The notes beneath the pieces are model-generated. The model did no database searches, was not told the DNA's origin, and saw only the letters and a list, made by a program, of their open reading frames with translations. DNA of 64,000 nucleotides, taken from contig NZ_BAABJX010000033.1 in the NCBI RefSeq assembly GCF_039543525.1, forward strand, positions 62,001 to 126,000, read 5' to 3'. The stretch comes from Algivirga pacifica (GTDB taxonomy: Bacteria > Bacteroidota > Bacteroidia > Cytophagales > Flammeovirgaceae). Of this stretch, positions 51,134 to 58,653 are shown piece after piece (the stretch's first letter is position 1; the number at the start of each line of letters is the position of its first letter). The translations under genes and the position numbers were made by a program.

Positions 51134-51208
51134 CGTTTATCGCTTATTGTTTGTTGCTTATCGTTTATTTGTTTTTCATTAATGGCATCCAAGCATAAGC
51201 GATAAGCA
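51134..51208. repeat. Heptamer array (CGTTTAT/CGCTTAT) with inverted arm
   Basis: Five consecutive heptamers CGTTTAT, CGCTTAT, TGTTTGT, TGCTTAT, CGTTTAT (51134-51168) face two inverse ATAAGCG, ATAAGCA units (51195-51208). Same heptamers as 16343-16401. It lies between two genes in the same direction. Confidence 0.75.
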
Positions 51209-51240
51209 ACTTATTACAAGAAGGGAAGATTTTTTATACT

Positions 51241-52581
51241 ATGAATAAGCAAATCGGGGATCACTCAAGGATCTATGGTAGCTTAAAAAAATTGATTGCC
51301 TTAGCGCATAATCAATATTACTACCGTAAAGTAAGTATTGTTGGAAGGGAAAACCTTCCAAAGAAAGGAGCTGTGATTCTAGCTCCCAACCATCCTAATC
51401 ACCTGATGGACCCTTTGGCTGTGTTGTTTACAACCAAGGGGCAGCCTGTTTTTATGGCGAGGGCCGATATCTTCAAACAAGGCACCATAGCAAAAATTCT
51501 TACCTTCCTGAAAATATTGCCTATTTACCGTATTCGGGACGGCTTCAAAACAGTCACTGATAAGAATGACCTGGTATTTGAAATTGCCAAGGATCATTTA
51601 ATAAAGGAACGCACACTGGTCATCCATCCAGAAGGCAGCACAGAAGGGACCAAGCGTCTAAGAGGCCTGAAAAAAGGTCTGGCTAGATTGGCTTTTCAGT
51701 CTAGTGAAGATACTGACCATACTTTGGATCTAAAAGTTGTACCTGTAGGTATTGACTACGGTAGCTTTAGTAAACAGAGTACGGATTTGCTGGTACAATA
51801 TGGAAAACCTATTGACCTAAAGGATTATATCTCCGAATATGAGGAGAATCCTGTGAAGACCATCAATCAGTTTACTAAAGATGTTCAAGCGGAAATGAAG
51901 GAACTACTACTTCACATCCCTGATCAGGAGGTCTTCGAAGTTGCGAACCTCTATGAACGTAAACTCCTGCATCAAAAATCTCATTTGGAGCGTATCCAAG
52001 CGACACAACAGTATGCAGATCACCTTAAGGAAATCAAAGAGCAGCAGCCTGAGCCTTGGAAAAATATACAAGCTAAGGCCAATAAACTGACCGTTTTACT
52101 CAATAAAATGGGAGTAAAGAAACGTAATATCGGACAGTTCTTGACACCTATGAGTATCAAAAAAGGGATTGGAAGTATACTCTCAGCTCCTTTATTTCTT
52201 TGGGGAGTCTTACACCATATCATCCCCTTATTCCTATCTCATAAAGTAGCGAGTACGTCCAAGGACAAGGATGCTTATAGTATGTTCCGTTTTGCGGTAT
52301 CTCTATTAAGCTTACCATTGTTTTACAGTATTTATACAGGCATCATCGCTTCGGTAACAGATACCTGGGAAGTGACACTAACCTACGCACTCTCTCTTCC
52401 TCTATCAGGGCTGTTTGCCAATAAAATGAGGTATCACTTTGAGCATACTTACTTCCGTATGAAATGGTATTGGACAAAGGCATTCAATAAGAAAACAGCC
52501 AAGGCTTTATTGGAAGAAGAAAAGGAATTGACAGAACTGATCTATTTGGCAGGGAATAAGAAACAGCTGGCGGCTTCTTGA
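51241..52581 (+). CDS. PlsC-family acyltransferase with C-terminal membrane domain
   Basis: A 446-residue protein. Residues ~20-220 form a 1-acyl-glycerol-3-phosphate acyltransferase domain, with the N-H-P-N-H-L-M-D-P (H-x4-D) catalytic motif near 58 and the E-G-S-T-E-G motif near 130. The C-terminal part (~270-430) has a hydrophilic helical linker and three to four membrane helices not found in standard PlsC. This long form is common in Bacteroidota and should acylate a glycerolipid at the inner membrane. Start supported by the domain beginning near residue 20. Single gene. Confidence 0.88.
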   Translation: MNKQIGDHSRIYGSLKKLIALAHNQYYYRKVSIVGRENLPKKGAVILAPNHPNHLMDPLAVLFTTKGQPVFMARADIFKQGTIAKILTFLKILPIYRIRDGFKTVTDKNDLVFEIAKDHLIKERTLVIHPEGSTEGTKRLRGLKKGLARLAFQSSEDTDHTLDLKVVPVGIDYGSFSKQSTDLLVQYGKPIDLKDYISEYEENPVKTINQFTKDVQAEMKELLLHIPDQEVFEVANLYERKLLHQKSHLERIQATQQYADHLKEIKEQQPEPWKNIQAKANKLTVLLNKMGVKKRNIGQFLTPMSIKKGIGSILSAPLFLWGVLHHIIPLFLSHKVASTSKDKDAYSMFRFAVSLLSLPLFYSIYTGIIASVTDTWEVTLTYALSLPLSGLFANKMRYHFEHTYFRMKWYWTKAFNKKTAKALLEEEKELTELIYLAGNKKQLAAS

Positions 52582-52586
52582 TAGAA

Positions 52587-52690
52587 CTGGAGGCTGGAGC
52601 CTCCAAAGTGCTTTTGGGTCGTAAGCTGGAGCTTACGACCAGTTGAAGGCAGTGGAATTGAGCAAAGCTCGATTCAACTGCTTTCAACAA
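52587..52690. repeat. Paired CTGGAG palindromes and GAGC-AAA-GCTC hairpin
   Basis: GGAGGCTGGAGCCTCC (52589-52604), 13 bases, then TCGTAAGCTGGAGCTTACGA (52619-52638, with one further G/C pair), as at 31751-31801. It is followed by a 15-bp near-perfect hairpin around GAGC-AAA-GCTC (52648-52680), the small-hairpin type seen in the fold-back elements. Confidence 0.8.
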
Positions 52691-52696
52691 CATTTT

Positions 52697-54070
52697 TTAC
52701 CCTCCAATACGGTACCTTAGCTGTAAGTTGTGGTTGACCATATCTACCTTATTGATTATAAACCCTGATTGTTGTGCTAACTCATCCTGACTCCTTTTAT
52801 AAGCCATAAGGTATTCTAACTTCCATCGTTTTCCGAGATTTACAAAAATATCAAAATTCAGATGTTCATACGTTGGCATCGCATACTTGTTATTAATAGC
52901 TTCTGAAGGGTGGTTTCTCCAATAGTATCCATATCCTGCAATCATTGTAAGCTTCCATTGAGTAAATTCCCACTGTCTACTGAGTTGTAACATCAATGCT
53001 TCTGAATTAGCTGTCCCTTCACTTCTTTCTCTCTTTTGAAAGGTAAAAAAGGCTTCTTTCCCCCATTCCCTTGGAAAAAGAAAACGACCATCTCCTCGAA
53101 TGATATTACCATTAAGAGTTAGCTTCCAACCTCTATACGCTGCTCCTAATCGTGTCCCCACCATATGGATCACACTATTATTGTCAAAATACCTATTACT
53201 CAACTGCTCATTTCCACCCTCTCCAATTTGGTGCTGCAAAGCATACTGCGCACCCAAAGTCCACTTCCAGTTAAAGGAGGATTTATTCCAAATTAAGGTA
53301 GTGTAAGGCATATGCATGATGTTGTGTACCCAGTAATCCCATAATTCCCACTTGACACTCTTATTAGGAGTATAATTCATATTTCCAATCAAGATCAAAT
53401 TGGAGTGTGTATGATCTCTATATCCTGCTGCGTCTCCAGTAACACTTCTACCTGTTGGGTATACACCAATGCTCTCTCCTATCCCATAAAACCTGGAAGA
53501 GGAACGAGGTGCTATTCGCCAAATAGCACCTCCCTGTACCGACCATTTTTCTTTTCCAAACTTATACCATGCTCCTTCTACCAACGTAGGGATCATTCGT
53601 CCATCCTGCAAGTTGAGGAAAGGGGTATTCAAACGCATACGCCCTATACGTAGTTGCTGTGAATCATCTGCATACTTAAGGTATGCTTCTCCCCATAACA
53701 ATACGGTTCGTTTACTAGGATCTTCGACATCCAGAAGTCCTATTTCGTAACGACTTCCCTTACGAGTTTCTATATCCTGTACAGTTAAGTCTTCAATCCC
53801 TAAACTTTGACTAAGATACAGTGATGTATACAAAGACCAGCCTTTATAAAACCTCGTACCATACCCTACACGTCCTCCTGTAGTCAAAGCTTGAAAGTTC
53901 TTTAACTCCTCTGTATTATCTGTAGCCATATAAAATGATCGCCACTCTCCTTCTATATTTCCCTTTACAAGATTCCTCCATAAACTATCCTGCGCTGCAC
54001 TAAACATAGAAACTCCCATCAATAGAAAAAGTAGGTAAGTCTTTTTTCTATTATTCACATTCTTCATCAT
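52697..54070 (-). CDS. OprD-like outer-membrane porin
   Basis: From ATG 54070 this is a 457-residue outer-membrane protein with a signal peptide (basic N-R-K-K, hydrophobic, cut near S-A-A-Q). It has many alternating amphipathic strands rich in Trp and Tyr and ends in L-Q-L-R-Y-R-I-G-G, consistent with an 18-strand OprD-type channel. The A-Y-L-K-Y segment and the D-G-R-M-I-P-T loop fit the family. A start at 54166 lies 31 codons upstream and overlaps the cytochrome gene; it is not signal-like. It begins 46 bases after the TsdA-like gene and is probably co-transcribed, suggesting it passes the cytochrome's substrate or product. Confidence 0.75.
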   Translation of the reverse strand: MMKNVNNRKKTYLLFLLMGVSMFSAAQDSLWRNLVKGNIEGEWRSFYMATDNTEELKNFQALTTGGRVGYGTRFYKGWSLYTSLYLSQSLGIEDLTVQDIETRKGSRYEIGLLDVEDPSKRTVLLWGEAYLKYADDSQQLRIGRMRLNTPFLNLQDGRMIPTLVEGAWYKFGKEKWSVQGGAIWRIAPRSSSRFYGIGESIGVYPTGRSVTGDAAGYRDHTHSNLILIGNMNYTPNKSVKWELWDYWVHNIMHMPYTTLIWNKSSFNWKWTLGAQYALQHQIGEGGNEQLSNRYFDNNSVIHMVGTRLGAAYRGWKLTLNGNIIRGDGRFLFPREWGKEAFFTFQKRERSEGTANSEALMLQLSRQWEFTQWKLTMIAGYGYYWRNHPSEAINNKYAMPTYEHLNFDIFVNLGKRWKLEYLMAYKRSQDELAQQSGFIINKVDMVNHNLQLRYRIGG

Positions 54071-54116
54071 TGATTTAATTTTTCTAGTAAGTCTACAATA
54101 ATTAGGGCAACTTCTG

Positions 54117-55145
54117 TTAATGGAAAGGACCGTATTTATGTTGTTCCGCAGACAAGTTATCTGCAAATGGAGGGTAAGGAGAATCCATTGGCTTTCTACT
54201 TAAGTCAGGGTAATCCTTTTCAGTATTTTCTTTAAGGGGTCTGGAGTGGGAGTTAATGTAGGCTGCAACATCAAATGCCTCTTCATCTGACAAAAGTGGT
54301 TTCTCATAGGTTGCTCCCAATGGCATATTCCCTTTTATAAAACGAGCAGCCGTTAATACTCTATGCATACCAGCACCATGATTGTAGCTATCCTCACCCC
54401 ACAAAGGCGGGTAAATATATCCACCAATATCATTCGAAACTCCTTTACCCTCTTGTCCGTGACAGCTTTGACATTTTTTAGCGTAAACCTCTTTCCCTTT
54501 ACCTAAATCTGCCTTTCGGTCAGGAACTTGAAGGGCTAAAAAACCCCTTCCTTCCAATTTGGTTCCAGTAGGTACCCCTTCACTTAACCACTTCATATAG
54601 GCTACCATTGCCTTCATTTCTTTCCCATCTTTTGGAAGCTTTTTGCCATTCATACTTCTCTCCATACATCCATTAATTCGCTCTTCTAATGTTCCTATCT
54701 TATTTTCTCTCCCTCTATACTGAGGAAAGAGTCCAAATAGTCCTACATAAGGTGCCGCAAACTTCTTCTGCCCTGCGTCCAAATGACAGTTTTTACACGC
54801 CAAGTTATTCCCTGCATAACGCATATCAGGATTATCCGCCAATGGCCCAATATGCTTATACGTTTCATTGATCAAGGTATACCCATACTTGATATATTCC
54901 TCTTCCAATGATTGCCCTAAACCACTGGTGTCCTTCACTATAAAAAATTCTTTCTTTTGGTATTGCTCTATCCCCTCTTCCTCTTGTCCATTCGGTAGTA
55001 CAATACTAAAAATAGGCTTATCTCCGCCATCTCTTAATAGATACGCAGTACTGATTACTGCCGTAAAAAATAGTAACCCTACCATAAGTAGGATTAGTTT
55101 CGTCAACTTCACTATTGACAAAAGTGATGAATCCTGCTGTTTCAT
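54117..55145 (-). CDS. tsdA: Diheme c-type cytochrome, TsdA-like thiosulfate dehydrogenase
   Basis: From ATG 55145 this is a 342-residue protein with an N-terminal membrane anchor (17-37) and two heme c sites: C117-K-N-C-H121 and C225-Q-S-C-H229. The segment between them, with F-P-Q-Y-R-G-R-E, T-L-E-E-R-I-N-G-C-M-E-R-S-M-N-G-K, is the TsdA signature; Cys160 is at the position of the unusual cysteine ligand of heme 1. TsdA oxidises thiosulfate to tetrathionate (or the reverse) in the periplasm. It starts the operon with the OprD-like porin. A palindromic operator candidate lies at its promoter. Thiosulfate activity is a family inference; other diheme roles are possible. Confidence 0.8.
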   Translation of the reverse strand: MKQQDSSLLSIVKLTKLILLMVGLLFFTAVISTAYLLRDGGDKPIFSIVLPNGQEEEGIEQYQKKEFFIVKDTSGLGQSLEEEYIKYGYTLINETYKHIGPLADNPDMRYAGNNLACKNCHLDAGQKKFAAPYVGLFGLFPQYRGRENKIGTLEERINGCMERSMNGKKLPKDGKEMKAMVAYMKWLSEGVPTGTKLEGRGFLALQVPDRKADLGKGKEVYAKKCQSCHGQEGKGVSNDIGGYIYPPLWGEDSYNHGAGMHRVLTAARFIKGNMPLGATYEKPLLSDEEAFDVAAYINSHSRPLKENTEKDYPDLSRKPMDSPYPPFADNLSAEQHKYGPFH

Positions 55146-55197
55146 ATGATAATAATTATAATGATGGTTGTTATGATTATCAATCAATTACTGATAG

Positions 55198-55258
55198 ATA
55201 TCATCATTACATGATGATATATACATACAAACATATATATATTTTATCATATGTGAAA
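55198..55258 (-). promoter_or_regulatory. tsdA-like promoter and palindromic operator
   Basis: On the minus strand TTTC (55258-55255), 19 bases, then TATGTTTG (55235-55228) fits the promoter consensus. Immediately downstream ATATCATCAT-tac-ATGATGATAT (55198-55220) is a perfect 10-bp inverted repeat covering the predicted start of transcription. Confidence 0.6.
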
Positions 55259-55287
55259 AGTATCATATGTTTTTCTATCAAAAAAAA

Positions 55288-55324
55288 TGAGTCATCCCGA
55301 ATCCATATTTCGTAGATGACTCAT
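55288..55324 (-). terminator. Second hairpin with T8 on the minus strand
   Basis: ATGAGTCATC and GATGACTCAT pair over 10 bases and are followed on the minus strand by TTTTTTTT. It lies 71 bases beyond the cold-shock terminator, so it either backs up that terminator or ends a separate short transcript. Confidence 0.75.
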
Positions 55325-55395
55325 ATTCTATGAAGTCCTTTCACCTTTTTAATTCCAGAAACTAGATCAGGAATTCGTTTTCTAAATTCGACAAA

Positions 55396-55429
55396 AAAGG
55401 GTTGCTAATCCGAAGATCAACAACCCTTT
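55396..55429 (-). terminator. Terminator of the cold-shock gene
   Basis: AAAGGGTTG and CAACCCTTT pair around a 16-base loop; on the minus strand a six-base T-run follows. Confidence 0.85.
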
Positions 55430-55457
55430 CCGCGTACTTATTATATAAAATATATAA

Positions 55458-55649
55458 TTAAGCTCTTTCTACGTTGATAGCGTTCAAACCTTTTCTGCCT
55501 TCTTTCAGCTCAAAGTTTACTGTATCACCTTCCTGAACATTGTCCACTAGACCTGTTACGTGTACAAAGTACTCCTCATTAGTTTGAGAGTCAACGATAA
55601 ATCCAAATCCTTTAGATTCGTTGAAGAATTTTACTGTTCCTGTTTTCAT
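55458..55649 (-). CDS. Cold-shock domain protein (CspA family)
   Basis: From ATG 55649 this is a 63-residue single OB-fold protein that binds single-stranded RNA and melts structure at low temperature. RNP1 is K-G-F-G-F-I (residues 13-18) and RNP2 is E-Y-F-V-H-V (26-31). The start M-K-T-G-T-V-K-F-F-N matches CspA exactly; the frame open to 55715 adds non-homologous residues. CspA-family genes often have long structured leaders, and the region 55650-55720 could be one. Two hairpins follow its stop. Confidence 0.93.
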   Translation of the reverse strand: MKTGTVKFFNESKGFGFIVDSQTNEEYFVHVTGLVDNVQEGDTVNFELKEGRKGLNAINVERA

Positions 55650-55809
55650 AATAAACTTATTGAATGCGCTACTTTCAAGCGACATTCTGTAATAGAAATA
55701 AATAATATGCTGCAAAGTAGAGGAATGTTTTGCTTATTCCTATTTTTTCTTGAAATAATGTGCGTTAATATAGATAAATAGGACTTTTTCCTCCAAAAAT
55801 CACTAAAAA

Positions 55810-55825
55810 CGTCCGTTAACGGACG
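55810..55825 (-). terminator. Terminator of trkH
   Basis: CGTCCGTTAACGGACG is a 16-base perfect palindrome (6-bp stem with TTAA loop), followed on the minus strand by T5, 52 bases after the TrkH stop. Confidence 0.75.
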
Positions 55826-55844
55826 CAAATTTTACTTCATTCCT

Positions 55845-55865
55845 CATTCTTCATTCTTCATTCTT
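55845..55865. repeat. CATTCTT heptamers, three tandem copies
   Basis: Three CATTCTT units preceded by TTCATTCCT and followed by CATTAAAAA: the same heptamer and flanks as 9854-9895, here without the inverted arm. Confidence 0.75.
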
Positions 55866-55876
55866 CATTAAAAACG

Positions 55877-57724
55877 TTACCCCACCATCACATGCTCTTC
55901 CGGATATTGGAAAGAGTTAGTATATACCCTACTACTCAAGGCCAGGGCCAAGGTTAATGTCCCTACCCTTCCGATATACATAGAAAGAATAATGATTACT
56001 TTCCCCCAACTGGAAAGGTCTCCAGTAATGCCCATACTAATGCCGGCCGTTCCAAAAGCAGATATTTGCTCAAATGCCAGTTCTAATATGCCAATATTCG
56101 CATTCCCCTCTTCGGTGATCGTCAGCAAGAAAATCGCCATCACATTATAGGTCATAGAAAACACCAACAAGGAATACGCCTTGCGGACCACCATAGGGGA
56201 TATGGTTCTTCGATTGATAACAATATTTTTTTGACCTCTGATATCCCCTATAGCAGAAAGGACTAACACATAAAATGTCGTACACTTAATCCCTCCTCCT
56301 GTAGAACCTGGAGCCGCACCAATAAACATCAAGAACATCATCACGATGATCGTGGATTGCTTCATGCTTCCAAAATCCATCGTATTGAAGCCGGCCGTTC
56401 GGGTAGTCACCGACTGAAAGAAAGCAGTAATCAATGCTTCTGTGATACTCTTGTCTTGTCGCAGTTGTTCTATTTCCAAGAGCATAACAGCTATTGTTCC
56501 CAATATTAGTAGCAACACTGTAGACACGATGGTCATACGGGTACCTATCTTCCACCCTTTCCAAGGTTGTTTTAAACGCAACTTCAGCCTACTTGGAGAT
56601 AATACATCCTCTATCGTTGTAAATCCCATACTCCCAAAGATAATTAGAACGGCTATTACCAAATGGAACCCATACATTCTACGGATATCGATTAACATCC
56701 CTTCTTGTATAAAAGCAGTAGTCTCATCAGAATACATATAGGTATTCAAACTATCGGAGAATAGGCTAAAGCCAGCATTACAGAATGCAGATATCGAATG
56801 AAATACAGAATAAAATATCTTATCCGAAAGACTATTAAACTGTAACTCCTCACTCCAGGATAAAAAGATGGCAACCCCTCCAATAAACTCAATAAGCAAT
56901 GTCAAAAAGATAACCCTTCTGAGTAAAGAGGTAGCCGAAGACAAGTCTTCACTACTTAAAAAGTCTTGTATAATAGATTGATGTTTCAGGTTTACTCCTT
57001 TAGAAAGAAATGTAGCAAAAAAGGTAGCAAAAGAGACAATCCCTATTCCTCCTACCTGCGCCAAAAACAAGATCACTAGCTGCCCTTTAAAGGTAAAAAA
57101 CTGCCCTGTGTCTACTACTGCCAAACCAGTAACACAAGAGGCGCTTACGGCTGTAAACAAGGCATCTAATAAAGGCATGCTATGCTGGGTAATCGTTGCC
57201 GTAGGAAGCATCAATAGAAAAGTACCTAACAAGATTAAAACTACGAAACTGAAAATAAAGGTTGTCGCAGGCTTAATATCCAAACGAGCAATGAGTGTAG
57301 ATCCTTTGGCTACCTCTATCAGGATAAAAATAAGTAGGTAGACAGAAATATAATGTTGGTAGGCTAAATCTGTCATCGCTGAAGACTCCTGCAAATATCG
57401 TAAGATATTCACTCCCCCCACATAGCGAGCTACTCCATGAAACAATACGATGGAATTCACCAAGCCTTCTAGCCAAGTACTCCGAAGATAGGCCTTCCAG
57501 TGTAATGAGGTTACTACCCTTAGGGTATAAATAGTAGTAAAAATCGCAAAAATCCCATCTACGTTTCGCTCTACCCCTCGGATTTCCTCTTCCGATAGGT
57601 AAAACCCATAACGATATACCAAGGAAGCTATCCCCGCTCCCACCATGAGCCAAGAGATAAAATACAACACCGGATAGAGGTGCTGATTCCATCCATATAT
57701 CGTCTTATTAAGCTGTCCTCTCAT
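55877..57724 (-). CDS. TrkH/KtrB-type potassium channel subunit
   Basis: A 615-residue membrane protein of the TrkH/Ktr family, importing potassium driven by the membrane potential. About 12 helices; four pore-loop repeats appear, seen best as V-S-A-S-C-V-T-G-L-A-V-V (first), I-S-A-F-C-N-A-G-F-S-L-F (second), T-R-T-A-G-F-N-T-M (third) and I-S-A-F-G-T-A-G-I-S-M-G (fourth), each with a central Gly. The P-G-S-T-G-G-G-I-K intramembrane motif near 490 is conserved. The N-terminal ~100 residues are longer than in typical KtrB. No TrkA/KtrA regulatory subunit is in the window. Upstream lies a five-unit heptamer array. Confidence 0.9.
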   Translation of the reverse strand: MRGQLNKTIYGWNQHLYPVLYFISWLMVGAGIASLVYRYGFYLSEEEIRGVERNVDGIFAIFTTIYTLRVVTSLHWKAYLRSTWLEGLVNSIVLFHGVARYVGGVNILRYLQESSAMTDLAYQHYISVYLLIFILIEVAKGSTLIARLDIKPATTFIFSFVVLILLGTFLLMLPTATITQHSMPLLDALFTAVSASCVTGLAVVDTGQFFTFKGQLVILFLAQVGGIGIVSFATFFATFLSKGVNLKHQSIIQDFLSSEDLSSATSLLRRVIFLTLLIEFIGGVAIFLSWSEELQFNSLSDKIFYSVFHSISAFCNAGFSLFSDSLNTYMYSDETTAFIQEGMLIDIRRMYGFHLVIAVLIIFGSMGFTTIEDVLSPSRLKLRLKQPWKGWKIGTRMTIVSTVLLLILGTIAVMLLEIEQLRQDKSITEALITAFFQSVTTRTAGFNTMDFGSMKQSTIIVMMFLMFIGAAPGSTGGGIKCTTFYVLVLSAIGDIRGQKNIVINRRTISPMVVRKAYSLLVFSMTYNVMAIFLLTITEEGNANIGILELAFEQISAFGTAGISMGITGDLSSWGKVIIILSMYIGRVGTLTLALALSSRVYTNSFQYPEEHVMVG

Positions 57725-57730
57725 TTTTTT

Positions 57731-57765
57731 CAGTTATCAGTGAGCAGTGAGCAGTTATCAGTGAA
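57731..57765. repeat. CAGTKAK heptamer array, five units
   Basis: CAGTTAT, CAGTGAG, CAGTGAG, CAGTTAT, CAGTGAA occupy 57731-57765 without a break, seven bases upstream of the trkH start. No inverted arm is seen. Confidence 0.75.
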
Positions 57766-57855
57766 TAGTCCTCAACGATAAAACTCAACTGACCGAAGGT
57801 GCATCTCAACAGTATAAAGTCTACGCCATGTAATGGACTCAACAATTCAATAAAA

Positions 57856-58506
57856 TTAATCAAATGACCGATTGATAAAATCATTCATTGGCTTTAACTG
57901 TTGGCACACTTCTAAAGCCTTATTCAAAAAATATTTTTGCATTACTTCTCTATCAGAGAAAGGGCGAAGTACCACGAAGCTCTTTAAACGGAGCAAGTCA
58001 ATATCGGGATGATCCTTGGGGTATCCCTTGGGCGCAGTTTTCAAACGTTCTCCATAGATTTCTCCAAACGTTTTAACAAACTCCGGTTCTTCTATAATGG
58101 AACGAAACTCCTCTCCACAATAGTCTATCTCTTGTCGGATCTTCTTTAGCTCGGTAGCCGCTGGCATATAGGTTCCTCCTCCCACGAAAGAATTCCCAGG
58201 CTGCAAGTGTAAGTAATAGCCCGCTTGAATGCTCTTGCGTCCTCCCTCTTTAATGGAGGCTCCAAAGTTCGTTTTATAGGGTGTCTTGTCTTTACTAAAC
58301 CGGGTATCTCTATGCAGACGGAATAAGCAATCCTTAGGAGTTAAACCCATAATGGCAGGATCAAACTGAGTGACTCCTTCAATCAAGGAAGCTACAACTT
58401 CCTGCACTTGCTTCTTTGCTTGTTGATACTGAGGTTTATGCTCTTGCATCCATTCCCTATCATTATGCAAAGAAAGGTCATTGAGAAATGAGAATATATC
58501 TTTCAT
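57856..58506 (-). CDS. DUF2461 protein
   Basis: A 216-residue soluble protein with the DUF2461 pattern: F-S-F-L-N-D-L-S-L-H-N-D-R-E-W-M at the start, then R-L-H-R-D-T-R-F-S-K-D-K-T-P-Y-K-T-N-F-G, and G-G-G-T-Y-M-P. The family is conserved in bacteria and fungi, but its activity is unknown. Its length is typical. It lies upstream of trkH on the same strand with a 131-base gap containing the heptamer array, so co-transcription is possible but unproven. Confidence 0.9.
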   Translation of the reverse strand: MKDIFSFLNDLSLHNDREWMQEHKPQYQQAKKQVQEVVASLIEGVTQFDPAIMGLTPKDCLFRLHRDTRFSKDKTPYKTNFGASIKEGGRKSIQAGYYLHLQPGNSFVGGGTYMPAATELKKIRQEIDYCGEEFRSIIEEPEFVKTFGEIYGERLKTAPKGYPKDHPDIDLLRLKSFVVLRPFSDREVMQKYFLNKALEVCQQLKPMNDFINRSFD

Positions 58507-58604
58507 GTTCGTCTGGGGTGGTGAGTTTGGAATTATGAATGATGAGTGATGAATTATAAGTTTAGAAAATTCACCTTCATCACTCCAAACTCATAACTAA
58601 AAAA

Positions 58605-58635
58605 AGCCTATTACCTTGAAGGTAACAGGCTCTTT
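58605..58635 (-). terminator. Terminator of the M1 peptidase gene
   Basis: On the minus strand AGCCTGTTACC pairs with GGTAATAGGCT (one G-U) around TTCAA and is followed by T7. Confidence 0.88.
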
Positions 58636-58653
58636 TATGAATCAAAAGGCTAA

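Noticed and set aside
55845..55865. Phase-variable repeat controlling trkH
   Set aside because: The array lies after the trkH stop rather than in a coding region or promoter; only the array at 57731-57765 is upstream of trkH, and no promoter can be identified there to be modulated.
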